Part shown: one piece after another, positions 1 through 8,788 of the stretch
Layout of the letters: every line of letters starts with the position of its first letter
Numbering within the stretch: position 1 is the first letter of the stretch
Assembly: GCA_023269675.1 (NCBI GenBank)
Contig: JAHFSX010000029.1
Span: 1 to 64,000, forward strand
Origin: Verrucomicrobiota bacterium
Lineage (GTDB): Bacteria; Verrucomicrobiota; Kiritimatiellia; RFP12; UBA1067
Reading direction: 5' to 3'
DNA: 64,000 nt
Notes under the pieces: model-generated
The model's input: the letters and a program-made list of their open reading frames with translations, nothing else
Databases searched by the model: none
What the model was told of the DNA's origin: nothing
Position numbers and translations under genes: made by a program

Positions 1-1
1 A

Positions 2-3000
2 ACCATCACCGGAGCGACGTGGAGCGACACTTCAGACTTCCCCTTCATTACATCAATCCGATCGTGGGTGTCCTCCGCAGGCGGCAACTGGTCAGCAACC
101 GGCAACTGGCTGAACGCAGCCCCAGCCCAAGGCTCCGCCGCTGCCGCCTTTTTCACCAACAACCCGCCTGCCGCGATCACCGTGACAAACGACATGCCCA
201 GCCTCACGCTCGCGACGCTGACGGTGAACGGCACCAACAGCCACACCTTTACAGGTAATTCCCTCTCCTTCACCAACCGCTCACTCTCCGCCTCAATCGC
301 AACAACCACTGGCAGCCACTTCTTTGAGTTACCCGTTCAAGCGTCTGCAAGAAGCCTCATCCTGTCGGCCACGACACCTGGCATGCTGACGTTTTCCAAA
401 ACCATAAGCGGGAGCGGCGGCCTCAACGTCAACCCGACGGCCAGCGGCGGCGGTACCGTCACACTGTCGGGCACCAACACGTACGTCGGCTCCACCACGG
501 TGGGCTGTGGAACGCTCAGCGCAATGTCGCTTGCTGACGGCGGACTCCAGAGCGCGATTGGCGCGTCGTCATCTTCCGTCACCAATCTCGTGATCGGCCC
601 CGGCACGTTCCGCTACACAGGTCCCTCCGCCACAATCAACCGCGGTTTCACCGCGAACGCCGGCACCCAGAAGGCCGCTCTATTCTCGCTGGACTCTGAC
701 CTCACGCTGACCGGACCCATCACCAATGTCACCGGCGCCCTCATCAAGACCGGTTCGGGCACACTCACCTACGCCGCCCCGGTCGCCTCGCTGATCGGCC
801 GTCAGCAGTCAGCCGCCATCACGGCGCCAGTCCCGTATCCCTCCAACGGCGATTCCCCAGCCAACGGCTTTGGCTGCTTCACGGTCGCCCGCGGCAAGGT
901 CGTCCTCGGCGCACACCCGGCACAGACCAACCTGTTCAACGAAGAGGTCACGGTCGGCGCCTACACCACTGACCAGCCCGGACAGGAGGTCGCCGCAGAG
1001 TTGGAATTTGTCGGAGGATACACACGCTTCAACGCCTATTTCGACATCGGTTACTACAATGGCAACACCGTCACCGCTCCAACTCCGCTCCAGCCCACGG
1101 TAACCGTCTCGGGCGGCACGGTCTCCGCCGACAAACTCATCATCGCCTTCGGTTACCAGACCAACCTAAACACCCGCCCTGTCCTGAACATCGCGGGCGG
1201 CACGATGATTGTGGACGGCGAGGTTCGCTTCGGTGACCAGCGCGGCGCAGCAGAATCCCCCATGCACGCCACCATGAACGTCTACAGCGGCGCATTCAGG
1301 CATCCCCATCCGTCCGCAAATCTCACAATGGGCTGGCGCAGTCCGGCCGCCAACGGCACGATCAACCTCTACGGTGGCCTCATTGACGAAGCGGCTGATA
1401 TCAGCATGGGGCAGAACAGTTCAGTCTCGCGCCTCAACCTCCATGGCGGAACCTTGCGGATGAGGAACCTCACCGCCAGTTCCGGCGAGGAGTACCTCTA
1501 CTTGAACGGCTGTGTCCTCCAGCCACGTGTAACCGGCTACACGCTCTCCGGCCTCACCTCCGCCACCGTCTCCACCAACGGAGCGATTATCGACACTTCT
1601 CTCGCATCCTATACGGTCGCCCAGAACCTGCTGACCGATCCGGGTCTCGGCGGCGCAACCGACGGCGGGCTCCTCAAACTCGGCACCAACACGCTCACTT
1701 TCATCTCGTACGGCTCGACCTATAAAGGTGCTACGGTCGTTTCCAATGGCACCCTCTGTATCGCAGGCGTCCTGCCGGCCAACAACGCGCTCCTCATCGC
1801 CACGACTGGTGAAGCCCTCATCGGCGGCAGCGCCACGCAAACGGTCACGGCGGCCAGCCTCGCGCTGAACGGCGGCACGCTCGGTTTCGCCATCGCCCTC
1901 GACGGCAGCACCAACGACCGCCTGATTGTGTCGACTTCGCCCGTCATCGGCACCAACAGCCGCATCTCCCTGTATCAGCCCAACTCCCGCCTGCCCTTCA
2001 CCAAGAACGGCACCTATACGATCCTTACCTACTCGGGTGCCGACCCCGCCTCAGCCAACCTCGCATGCGCCAACGCCGTCTATGGCAAGACCTACACCTT
2101 TGCGGCATCGGGCGGCAACCTGACGGTCACCCTTGGCACCGACGCTTCAACCGCCTCGGTGTGGAAAACAGACGGAAGCGGCAACTGGTCGGACGCGAGC
2201 AACTGGACCGTCGCGCCCGCATCTCAAGCTGCCGTACGCTTCGACGACGCCATCACCGCTCCCGCCACCGTCACCGTCGCGGGCCAGACAGTTGGCGACA
2301 TATTTCTCAACAACGCTGCGCCGTACACGTTCGCGGGCAGCGGGCTGACCCTCGGGAGCGGTGCGGCCGTCAACGTCGAGTCCGGCTCGCACACCATCGC
2401 CGCCCCTCTGACGCTCGCCGGCAACACCACGGTCAATCTCTCCTCCGGCACCGGCATCTGCCTCGGCACGGTCAACGGCGGAGCTTCCGCGCTGACGATC
2501 CAAGGCATCGGAACACTCTCGCTGGCCGGAACGCCTAACGTTGCCACGCTCTCGCTGACTGTTCCTTCCGTGGTCTTCTCGAACTCCATGACGATTGCAG
2601 CTCCCGTCGCCCTCGGCCGCACGACGACAATGGCCCAGCCTACGAATGTAGCCGTCACGCTGTCGAAAACCGTCACTGGCGCCGCCGGGCTCACGAAAAC
2701 AGGTGCCGGATCGCTCGCCCTCATTGCCACGAACACCTACTCGGGCGTCACGACGGTCAGCGGCGGCACGCTGGCAGTCTCCTCCCTCGCCAACGGTGGC
2801 CAACCCTGTGCCATCGGCACGTCGTCCTCCGCGGCGGCCAACCTCGTTCTCGCGGGCGGCACACTCCGCTATACCGGCCCAGCCGCCACCATCAACCGCG
2901 GCCTCACCGTCAATCCCGGCAGCAGCAAAGCCGCCATCCTGCGCCTCGACAGCGACCTCACGGTCTCAGGACCGATCAACAACGCCGCCGGCGGGTTTAT

Positions 3001-4519
3001 CAAAACCGGTCCCGGCACGCTCCGCTACATCTGCACGAACGCCGCCTCCACCATCGGCGCTAACCAAAGCGGCGTCATGGGTACCCAAGGCCCCTATCCC
3101 GCCAACGGCGACGCGCCCGCCAATGGTTTCGGCTGTCTCACCGTCGCCCAAGGCAAGGTCGTCTTAGGGGCTTCCGGCCAGACCAACGTTTTCAATCAAG
3201 AGGTCACCGTCGGCGCCTACACCACCAGCCAAGCAGGACAGGAGACAACTGGCGAACTCGAATTCGTCGACGGCTACTCAACCTTCAATGGCCTCCTCGA
3301 CATCGGTTACTACAACGGCACCACCCTCACCGCGACGGTCCCGCTTCAGCCCACCGTGACCGTCTCGGGCGGAACGGTCTCCGCCGTAGGCATGATCATC
3401 GCCTTCGGCTACGACTACTTCGGCTATCCGAACACCCACGCCGTCCTGAACATCGCAGGCGGCACGCTGACCATAACCGGCACCGACTTCCGTTTCGGAG
3501 ACCAGACCGGCAGCGGCATGCTGGCCACCATCAACGTCACATCCGGCGCGCTGATCCACACCTCCACGACGACGGGTATGGGCAGCTTCCGGGGCGGCAA
3601 CAACACGCTTAACCTCTACGGCGGACTGGTCGATGAATACGCGGACCTCAAGATGGGCGCGAACAGCAGCACCTCCCGCGTCAATCTCAACGGCGGCATC
3701 CTGCGCGTCCGCACCATAACCGGCAGTACCGGCAGCGAATACCTCACCTTCAACGGCGGCACCCTCCAACCCCGGTCCGCCGGACAGACGATGGCGGACA
3801 ACCTGCTCTCGGCCCTCGTCTCCACCAACGGCGCAGTCATCGACACCTCGCTCGCCTCCTATACGATCTCCCAGAAGCTGACGCATGATCCCCTTCTGGG
3901 CGGCACACCCGACGGTGGCCTCGGCAAACTCGGCACCAATACGCTGAGTGTCACCGGCACGAACACCTTCAGCGGCCTGATCGACGTGCGGGCGGGAACG
4001 CTTGCGGCGCGGGTCTCCTCCACCAACGACCTGCTCGTCGCGACCAACGCATACTTCGACGCGCTGAGCCTGCGCGCCACGATCCACAACCTCACCGGCA
4101 GCGGCACGCTCACCAACGGCGTGATCGCCCTCACCGGCGCGCTCGACGCAGGCACCAACAACGCCCCGGCCGGTGCCCGGATGACGGTCGAGAACCTGAG
4201 CCTCGTGCCGGGTTCCACCTTTGTCTGCACGTGGTCCACAAATGCCCTCGGCAAGGTCACCAACGACTTCGTGACTGTCACCGGCGCCCTCGCGCCTGAA
4301 GGGACTGGCTTCATCGACCTGGGCCGCAGCGAGGCGAACCCGATCCCCGTGCCGTTCAAAACGACCATCATGTCCTACGGCACCCTGACAGGCTCCTTCG
4401 CCGGCTGGAAAGCCAAGAACACCGGCATCGCCAAGAACATCGCCACCGTGATCACGACCGCCAACAACCTCGTGTCACTTGAGGTCCGATACGGCGGCAC
4501 CTTGATCCTGATCAAATAA
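2..4519 (+). CDS. Giant autotransporter-associated beta-strand repeat protein, 5' end outside window
   Basis: The frame is open from the left edge, so the true start lies outside; 1505 residues are visible. The protein is almost entirely Gly/Thr/Ser/Asn-rich beta-helix repeat. It shows the family hallmarks: GNW...NW openings (for example GNWSDASNW, nt 2178-2208) and many units like LIKTGSGTLTY or TNTYSG. Nt 470-1700 and 2725-3951 encode two diverged copies of one roughly 410-residue block. No C-terminal beta-barrel follows; the chain ends in GGTLILIK and a TAA stop, a tail resembling those of two other giant proteins here. It is probably secreted or surface-bound, by a route not visible in the sequence. 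The ligand and role are unknown. The repeat-family assignment is firm; the function is not. Confidence 0.85.
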   Translation, partial: TITGATWSDTSDFPFITSIRSWVSSAGGNWSATGNWLNAAPAQGSAAAAFFTNNPPAAITVTNDMPSLTLATLTVNGTNSHTFTGNSLSFTNRSLSASIATTTGSHFFELPVQASARSLILSATTPGMLTFSKTISGSGGLNVNPTASGGGTVTLSGTNTYVGSTTVGCGTLSAMSLADGGLQSAIGASSSSVTNLVIGPGTFRYTGPSATINRGFTANAGTQKAALFSLDSDLTLTGPITNVTGALIKTGSGTLTYAAPVASLIGRQQSAAITAPVPYPSNGDSPANGFGCFTVARGKVVLGAHPAQTNLFNEEVTVGAYTTDQPGQEVAAELEFVGGYTRFNAYFDIGYYNGNTVTAPTPLQPTVTVSGGTVSADKLIIAFGYQTNLNTRPVLNIAGGTMIVDGEVRFGDQRGAAESPMHATMNVYSGAFRHPHPSANLTMGWRSPAANGTINLYGGLIDEAADISMGQNSSVSRLNLHGGTLRMRNLTASSGEEYLYLNGCVLQPRVTGYTLSGLTSATVSTNGAIIDTSLASYTVAQNLLTDPGLGGATDGGLLKLGTNTLTFISYGSTYKGATVVSNGTLCIAGVLPANNALLIATTGEALIGGSATQTVTAASLALNGGTLGFAIALDGSTNDRLIVSTSPVIGTNSRISLYQPNSRLPFTKNGTYTILTYSGADPASANLACANAVYGKTYTFAASGGNLTVTLGTDASTASVWKTDGSGNWSDASNWTVAPASQAAVRFDDAITAPATVTVAGQTVGDIFLNNAAPYTFAGSGLTLGSGAAVNVESGSHTIAAPLTLAGNTTVNLSSGTGICLGTVNGGASALTIQGIGTLSLAGTPNVATLSLTVPSVVFSNSMTIAAPVALGRTTTMAQPTNVAVTLSKTVTGAAGLTKTGAGSLALIATNTYSGVTTVSGGTLAVSSLANGGQPCAIGTSSSAAANLVLAGGTLRYTGPAATINRGLTVNPGSSKAAILRLDSDLTVSGPINNAAGGFIKTGPGTLRYICTNAASTIGANQSGVMGTQGPYPANGDAPANGFGCLTVAQGKVVLGASGQTNVFNQEVTVGAYTTSQAGQETTGELEFVDGYSTFNGLLDIGYYNGTTLTATVPLQPTVTVSGGTVSAVGMIIAFGYDYFGYPNTHAVLNIAGGTLTITGTDFRFGDQTGSGMLATINVTSGALIHTSTTTGMGSFRGGNNTLNLYGGLVDEYADLKMGANSSTSRVNLNGGILRVRTITGSTGSEYLTFNGGTLQPRSAGQTMADNLLSALVSTNGAVIDTSLASYTISQKLTHDPLLGGTPDGGLGKLGTNTLSVTGTNTFSGLIDVRAGTLAARVSSTNDLLVATNAYFDALSLRATIHNLTGSGTLTNGVIALTGALDAGTNNAPAGARMTVENLSLVPGSTFVCTWSTNALGKVTNDFVTVTGALAPEGTGFIDLGRSEANPIPVPFKTTIMSYGTLTGSFAGWKAKNTGIAKNIATVITTANNLVSLEVRYGGTLILIK

Positions 4520-4530
4520 CGCCACATAGA

Positions 4531-4554
4531 GGCAGGGGCTTTCATGCCCCTGCC
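4531..4554 (+). terminator. GC-rich hairpin after the first giant gene
   Basis: Nine-base perfect arms (GGCAGGGGC at 4531-4539, GCCCCTGCC at 4546-4554) enclose a six-base loop, 12 bases after the giant gene's stop. There is no T run, so intrinsic termination is uncertain; it could also be an mRNA-end stabiliser. Confidence 0.4.
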
Positions 4555-4566
4555 CTCACAGCCCTC

Positions 4567-6633
4567 ATGCGCCAACACCTTCTTATGACAAAAACGCTAT
4601 TCCTATACGCCCTCATGCTTGTCACCTTTGGCATGGCGGTCAACGCTCAGCAGGCCCCCGCGCTCGTGGCTGAGGAGGGCGAAGCAGACGCTTTCACCCT
4701 TGGCGCTCGGCTGTTTTCAGACCGTGACTTTACCGTCCTCGCCGTGCCGTCCGCACTCGAAGGCGCGAGCTTCATCAGGGCGTTGATAGAATGTGACCAG
4801 ACGCTTGTCTGCACGCGCGCCGGCACACTTTACGCCGTCACGCCTGCGTCGCATCCCGAGAACAGCCTCGCCGCCGACCTGCTCCAACAAGGGTTCGTGC
4901 AACTCCCCGGCAAGCCCTTCCAGCTTTTCGGCTCCGCGCCCGGCGACAAGGCCCTGGTCTTCCGCAAGCTCCTGGCGGCCGGCGAGACGCTCCAGACCCG
5001 CAAGTGGGTCGTGCTCCTCGCGCAGGGCGACCTGAGCCTGACGCGTCCGAAACGTGACCGCCACTGGCAGTCCAACGACGGCGAGACGCTCTACAACGGC
5101 ATCCGCCTGCCGCGCGTCTGGCCGCCGCGCTACAACGACCCCGCTTCCGCCGAGCCCATGGAGACGCCGTACCTCGATGCGCCGCCGGCGATCCTTCCGA
5201 TCGACACCGGCCGCCAGCTCTTCGTGGACGATTTCCTGATCGCCGGCACCGATCTCACCCGTACCTTCCACACCGCCGAGAAGTACGCGGGCAACCCCGT
5301 CTTCACGCCGACCACGCCCGATGAGCTCGCCGCGAGCCGGACCGGCGAGCGCGGCCAGAAGGCGGTCTGCTACCTCGGCCACGGCGGCGTCTTCTTCGAC
5401 CCTGCGGAAGCCCTGTACAAAATGTGGTACACCGCCGGCTGGCGAGGTCCGCTGGCCTATGCCAGCAGCAAGGACGCGATCCGCTGGGAGCGACCCCTCG
5501 TCACTCCCACCAACAACGTCGTCTTGCCCGCCAGCCGCGCGGGCGGCGACAACTGCGTGTGGTTCGACGCCCTCACCACCAACTCCGCCGAGCGCGTCAA
5601 GTACCTCGCCGAAAAAGGCGCGCGCGGACATGTGCTGATGGTCTCGCCCGACAACCGCATGTGGTCGCCGGATCTGCCGGCCGGCCGCGCGGGCGACTAC
5701 TGCTCGTTCTTCTTCAACCCCTTCCGCGACGTCTGGGTCTACAGCGTCAAGCGCGGCGGCGCGCGCGGCCGCAACCGCTATTACGCCGAAAGCCCCTTTT
5801 TCCTGACCGAAGGCGCGTTCAACAGCTCCGTCTACTGGTGCAACGCCGACCGCCTCGACGAGCAGGACCCCGACGCCCGTTGCGCCCCACAGCTCTACAG
5901 TCTCAGCGCCGTGGCCTACGAGAGCCTGATGCTCGGCATCTTCCAGATCCACCTCGGCCCGCCCAACGAGCTCTGCGACAAAGGCCAGTTCCCCAAGATC
6001 ACGGAGCTCAAGCTCGGCTTCAGCCGCGACGGCTTCCACTGGCAGCGCCCGGACCGCCGCGCCTTCATCCCGGCCGCGCGCAAGGAGGGGGCGTGGGACC
6101 GCGCCTACCTGCACAGCACCGCCGGCGTCTGCCTCGTCGACGGCGACCGGCTCCTCTTCCCCTACTGCGCCTACTCGGGGCTCGCGCCCGACGGCAGCCG
6201 CGGCATGTACACCGGCGCCAGCGTGGGCCTCGCCACGCTGCGGCGCGACGGCTTCGCCTCCATGGACGCGGGTGAAACGGCGGGCACGCTCACCACGCGG
6301 CCCGTCACCTTCAGCGGCAACCACCTGTTCGTCAACGTCGCCTGCCCGCGGGGCGAACTGCGCGCCGAGATTCTCGACGCCGCCGGCAACGCGCTTCCGC
6401 CCTACACCGCCGCCGCCTGCAAGCCGGTCTCCGCCGACCGCACGCTCCAGCGCGTCGAGTGGGCCGGCGCGGCCGACCTCTCCGCGCTTTCGGGCAAGCC
6501 CGTGCGCTTCCGCTTCCATCTCACGAACGGCCAGCTCTACGCCTTCTGGGTCAGCCCCTCGTCCGGCGGGGCCAGCCGCGGCTACCTCGCGGCGGGCGGC
6601 CCCGGCCACACCGGAGTCATCGACACGCCATGA
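4567..6633 (+). CDS. Exported GH43/GH32-like beta-propeller protein (copy 1)
   Basis: 688 residues with an N-terminal signal peptide (hydrophobic stretch ending VNA-QQ near residue 28). An in-frame ATG at 4585 is an equally good start; neither has a clear ribosome site. Three regions are visible: an N-terminal domain of about 190 residues, a central region with propeller-like blades (ID.GRQLFVDDFLI, then LYKMWYTAGW and FSRDGFHWQRPDRR), and a C-terminal beta-rich domain ending GPGHTGVID. The central pattern resembles five-bladed-propeller glycosidases of the GH32/43/68/117 kind, but I cannot assign the catalytic acids. The stop overlaps the start of a paralogue (ATGA), so the two are translationally coupled. 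A role in extracellular sugar release is inferred. Confidence 0.7.
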   Translation: MRQHLLMTKTLFLYALMLVTFGMAVNAQQAPALVAEEGEADAFTLGARLFSDRDFTVLAVPSALEGASFIRALIECDQTLVCTRAGTLYAVTPASHPENSLAADLLQQGFVQLPGKPFQLFGSAPGDKALVFRKLLAAGETLQTRKWVVLLAQGDLSLTRPKRDRHWQSNDGETLYNGIRLPRVWPPRYNDPASAEPMETPYLDAPPAILPIDTGRQLFVDDFLIAGTDLTRTFHTAEKYAGNPVFTPTTPDELAASRTGERGQKAVCYLGHGGVFFDPAEALYKMWYTAGWRGPLAYASSKDAIRWERPLVTPTNNVVLPASRAGGDNCVWFDALTTNSAERVKYLAEKGARGHVLMVSPDNRMWSPDLPAGRAGDYCSFFFNPFRDVWVYSVKRGGARGRNRYYAESPFFLTEGAFNSSVYWCNADRLDEQDPDARCAPQLYSLSAVAYESLMLGIFQIHLGPPNELCDKGQFPKITELKLGFSRDGFHWQRPDRRAFIPAARKEGAWDRAYLHSTAGVCLVDGDRLLFPYCAYSGLAPDGSRGMYTGASVGLATLRRDGFASMDAGETAGTLTTRPVTFSGNHLFVNVACPRGELRAEILDAAGNALPPYTAAACKPVSADRTLQRVEWAGAADLSALSGKPVRFRFHLTNGQLYAFWVSPSSGGASRGYLAAGGPGHTGVIDTP

Positions 6634-8717
6634 GAAAAATCCTGCCCACACTTCTGGCCCTCGCCGCTTGCGGGGCTCTCGCGGACGGCCCCGTCCTCGA
6701 GGTGCTCCTGCGCGGCACCAACGCCTGCGAGACCGCGGCGTTTGAGCGGGGCGCCCGCCTCTTCGCGGACCGCCCTTACACGCTGGCGGAAACGCCGGGG
6801 GTCCTCAAAGGCCAGCCCTTTCTTCGCGCGGGCATCGACGGCGTGCGCGTGCGCTGCGTGAAAGGCGGAATCCTCACCGCCCTCACGCCGCCGGACGTGC
6901 CGCGCGCGACCTCCGCTGCGGCCACGCTCGACGCCTGCGGCTTCGCGCGCGTGGCGGAACCCGCCTCGTTCCCGCTCTTTTCCACCAACGCGCACGAACG
7001 CGTCCAGATCTACAGCAAGCGGCTGTCCGCAGGCGAGGTCCTCAAGCTCGGCAAGTGGTGCATCCTCCTCGGCTTCGAATCCGCCGCCGCCAGACCCATG
7101 GTCAGCAAGCCCTGGCCTGAGAACAGCGGCGAGCGGCTCTACAACGGCATCGTGCTGCCCGAGGAGTGGCCGCCCCAGGATGTCGACATGAAGTCGGACG
7201 ACCCCATGCCGGTGCCGTATCTCGACCACCCGCCCGCCGTCATCTCCATCGACGCCGGCCGCCAGCTTTTCGTGGACGGGTTCCTGATCGACACGACCGA
7301 CCTGCTGCAGGTTTATCACCTCCCTGAAAAATTCGCTGGCAACCCGGTCCTGAAGTGCGAGACCGCGCTTGAACGCCAGACCGGCATCGTGGGCGGCACC
7401 TGCCGCCCCTGCGTCTGGTGGAACCCCGAAAAGCAACTTTTCTACCTGTGGTACCAGGCCGGAACGTATTTCCGCGGAACCGTCGCCCTCGCCACCAGCA
7501 AGGACGGCATCACGTGGAGCCGCCCGGCCTTCGACGTCAATCCGGGGTCGAACCAGGTCCTGCCCCCCGGCTTCCAGCCGGACTCTTACGGCGTCGTCGC
7601 CGATTGGGATGCGAAGGATGCGCAGCAGCGCTTCAAACTGTTCGCGACCAACCCCGGCGGCACGCAGCCGGCGCACAGCTTCACCTCGCCGGACGGCATT
7701 CACTGGGGCAACAAGACCCAGACCGGCCCGACCGGCGACCGCAGCTCCATGTTCTACAACCCCTTCCGCAAGAAGTGGGTCTACAGTCTCCGCTCCTCCT
7801 TCCGCGGCCGCTCGCGCCACTACCGGGAGTCGGACGATTTTCTGGCCGGCGCGAAGTGGAGTCCCGCCGATCCCGTGGCCTGGACCGCGGCCGACCGGCT
7901 GGACGCCCCCGAACCGGGCTATCAGCACAAGACGCAGCTCTACAACCTCGACGCGGTCGCCTACGAGAGCGTCATGCTCGGCTTCTTCGAATTGCACCGC
8001 GGGCCGGAAAACGGCCGGTGCGAACGCATGGGCCTGCCGAAACTGAACGAGATCTCGTTCGGGTACAGCCGCGACGGCTTCCACTGGGCGCGTCCGGACC
8101 GACGCGCGCACCTGCCCGCCAGCCGCAAGGACACGTGGGACCGCGGCTTCGTCGAGGGCGGGGGCAACCTCTGCGCGGTCGTCGGCGACACGCTCTACTT
8201 CTACCACTCGGGATGCCGCGGCGACATGGACGGGGCCATCAGAAAGGACGGTTCGGTCAATTTCGGCAGCATGTATGACCCGAACTGCATCGGATTGTCC
8301 ACGCTGCGCCGCGACGGCTTCGCGTCCCTCGACGCGGGCGCCTCGGTCGGCACGCTCACCACGCGCCTGCTGCGCTTCTCCGGCCAGCGTCTCTTCGTGA
8401 ACGCCGACTGCCCGCAGGGCGAACTCAGGGCCGAGGCGCTGGGCGAAGACGGCAAGGCCATCGAACCCTTCACGCTCGCCAACTGTGTCCCGGTGTCCGC
8501 CGACAAAACCCTGGCACCCGTCACGTGGAAGGGCGGCGCCGAGCTCTCCGCGCTCGCCGGCAAACCCGTCCGCTTGCGCTTCTCGCTGCGCCGCGGCAGC
8601 CTCTACGCCTTCTGGGTCAGCCGCGACGCCACCGGCCGCAGTGACGGCTATGTCGCCGGCGGCGGCCCCGGCTACACAGGAGCAACAGACACGGTCGGCA
8701 TAAACGCAATGCGGTAG
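6630..8717 (+). CDS. Exported GH43/GH32-like beta-propeller protein (copy 2)
   Basis: 695 residues, starting at the ATG that overlaps the previous stop by four bases (ATGA). The signal peptide is MRKILPTLLALAACGALA. It is collinear with the preceding gene along its whole length: N-terminal domain with FERGARLFADRPYTLAETP, propeller entry ISIDAGRQLFVDGFLID, blade motif GYSRDGFHWARPDRRAHLP, and the same C-terminal domain with LYAFWVS and GPGYTGATDT. The pair is therefore a diverged tandem duplication, probably with different substrate preferences. The stop codon lies inside a palindromic intergenic element. Enzyme class is uncertain; a glycoside hydrolase-like propeller is the best reading. Confidence 0.7.
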   Translation: MRKILPTLLALAACGALADGPVLEVLLRGTNACETAAFERGARLFADRPYTLAETPGVLKGQPFLRAGIDGVRVRCVKGGILTALTPPDVPRATSAAATLDACGFARVAEPASFPLFSTNAHERVQIYSKRLSAGEVLKLGKWCILLGFESAAARPMVSKPWPENSGERLYNGIVLPEEWPPQDVDMKSDDPMPVPYLDHPPAVISIDAGRQLFVDGFLIDTTDLLQVYHLPEKFAGNPVLKCETALERQTGIVGGTCRPCVWWNPEKQLFYLWYQAGTYFRGTVALATSKDGITWSRPAFDVNPGSNQVLPPGFQPDSYGVVADWDAKDAQQRFKLFATNPGGTQPAHSFTSPDGIHWGNKTQTGPTGDRSSMFYNPFRKKWVYSLRSSFRGRSRHYRESDDFLAGAKWSPADPVAWTAADRLDAPEPGYQHKTQLYNLDAVAYESVMLGFFELHRGPENGRCERMGLPKLNEISFGYSRDGFHWARPDRRAHLPASRKDTWDRGFVEGGGNLCAVVGDTLYFYHSGCRGDMDGAIRKDGSVNFGSMYDPNCIGLSTLRRDGFASLDAGASVGTLTTRLLRFSGQRLFVNADCPQGELRAEALGEDGKAIEPFTLANCVPVSADKTLAPVTWKGGAELSALAGKPVRLRFSLRRGSLYAFWVSRDATGRSDGYVAGGGPGYTGATDTVGINAMR

Positions 8718-8766
8718 GGCGGTTTCACAGGAACCGCCGCGGACGGCTCGGGAAGCCGTCCCTACC
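8713..8766. repeat. Palindromic intergenic element, GTAGGG type
   Basis: The outer arms GTAGGG and CCCTAC enclose two hairpins: GGCGGTT with AACCGCC, and GGACGGCT with AGCCGTCC. The element covers the stop codon of the upstream gene. Related arms occur at 25604-25669 (GTAGGGCGAGC / GCTCGCCCTAC) and 27799-27819 (GGACGGTT / AACCGTCC). Confidence 0.6.
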
Positions 8767-8788
8767 CTCAACTCAAAAACCAAGCCAA

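Noticed and set aside
2..4519. True type V autotransporter (with barrel)
   Set aside because: The repeat family name suggests it, but neither this protein nor the other giants has a C-terminal barrel; each ends shortly after the last repeat or beta domain.
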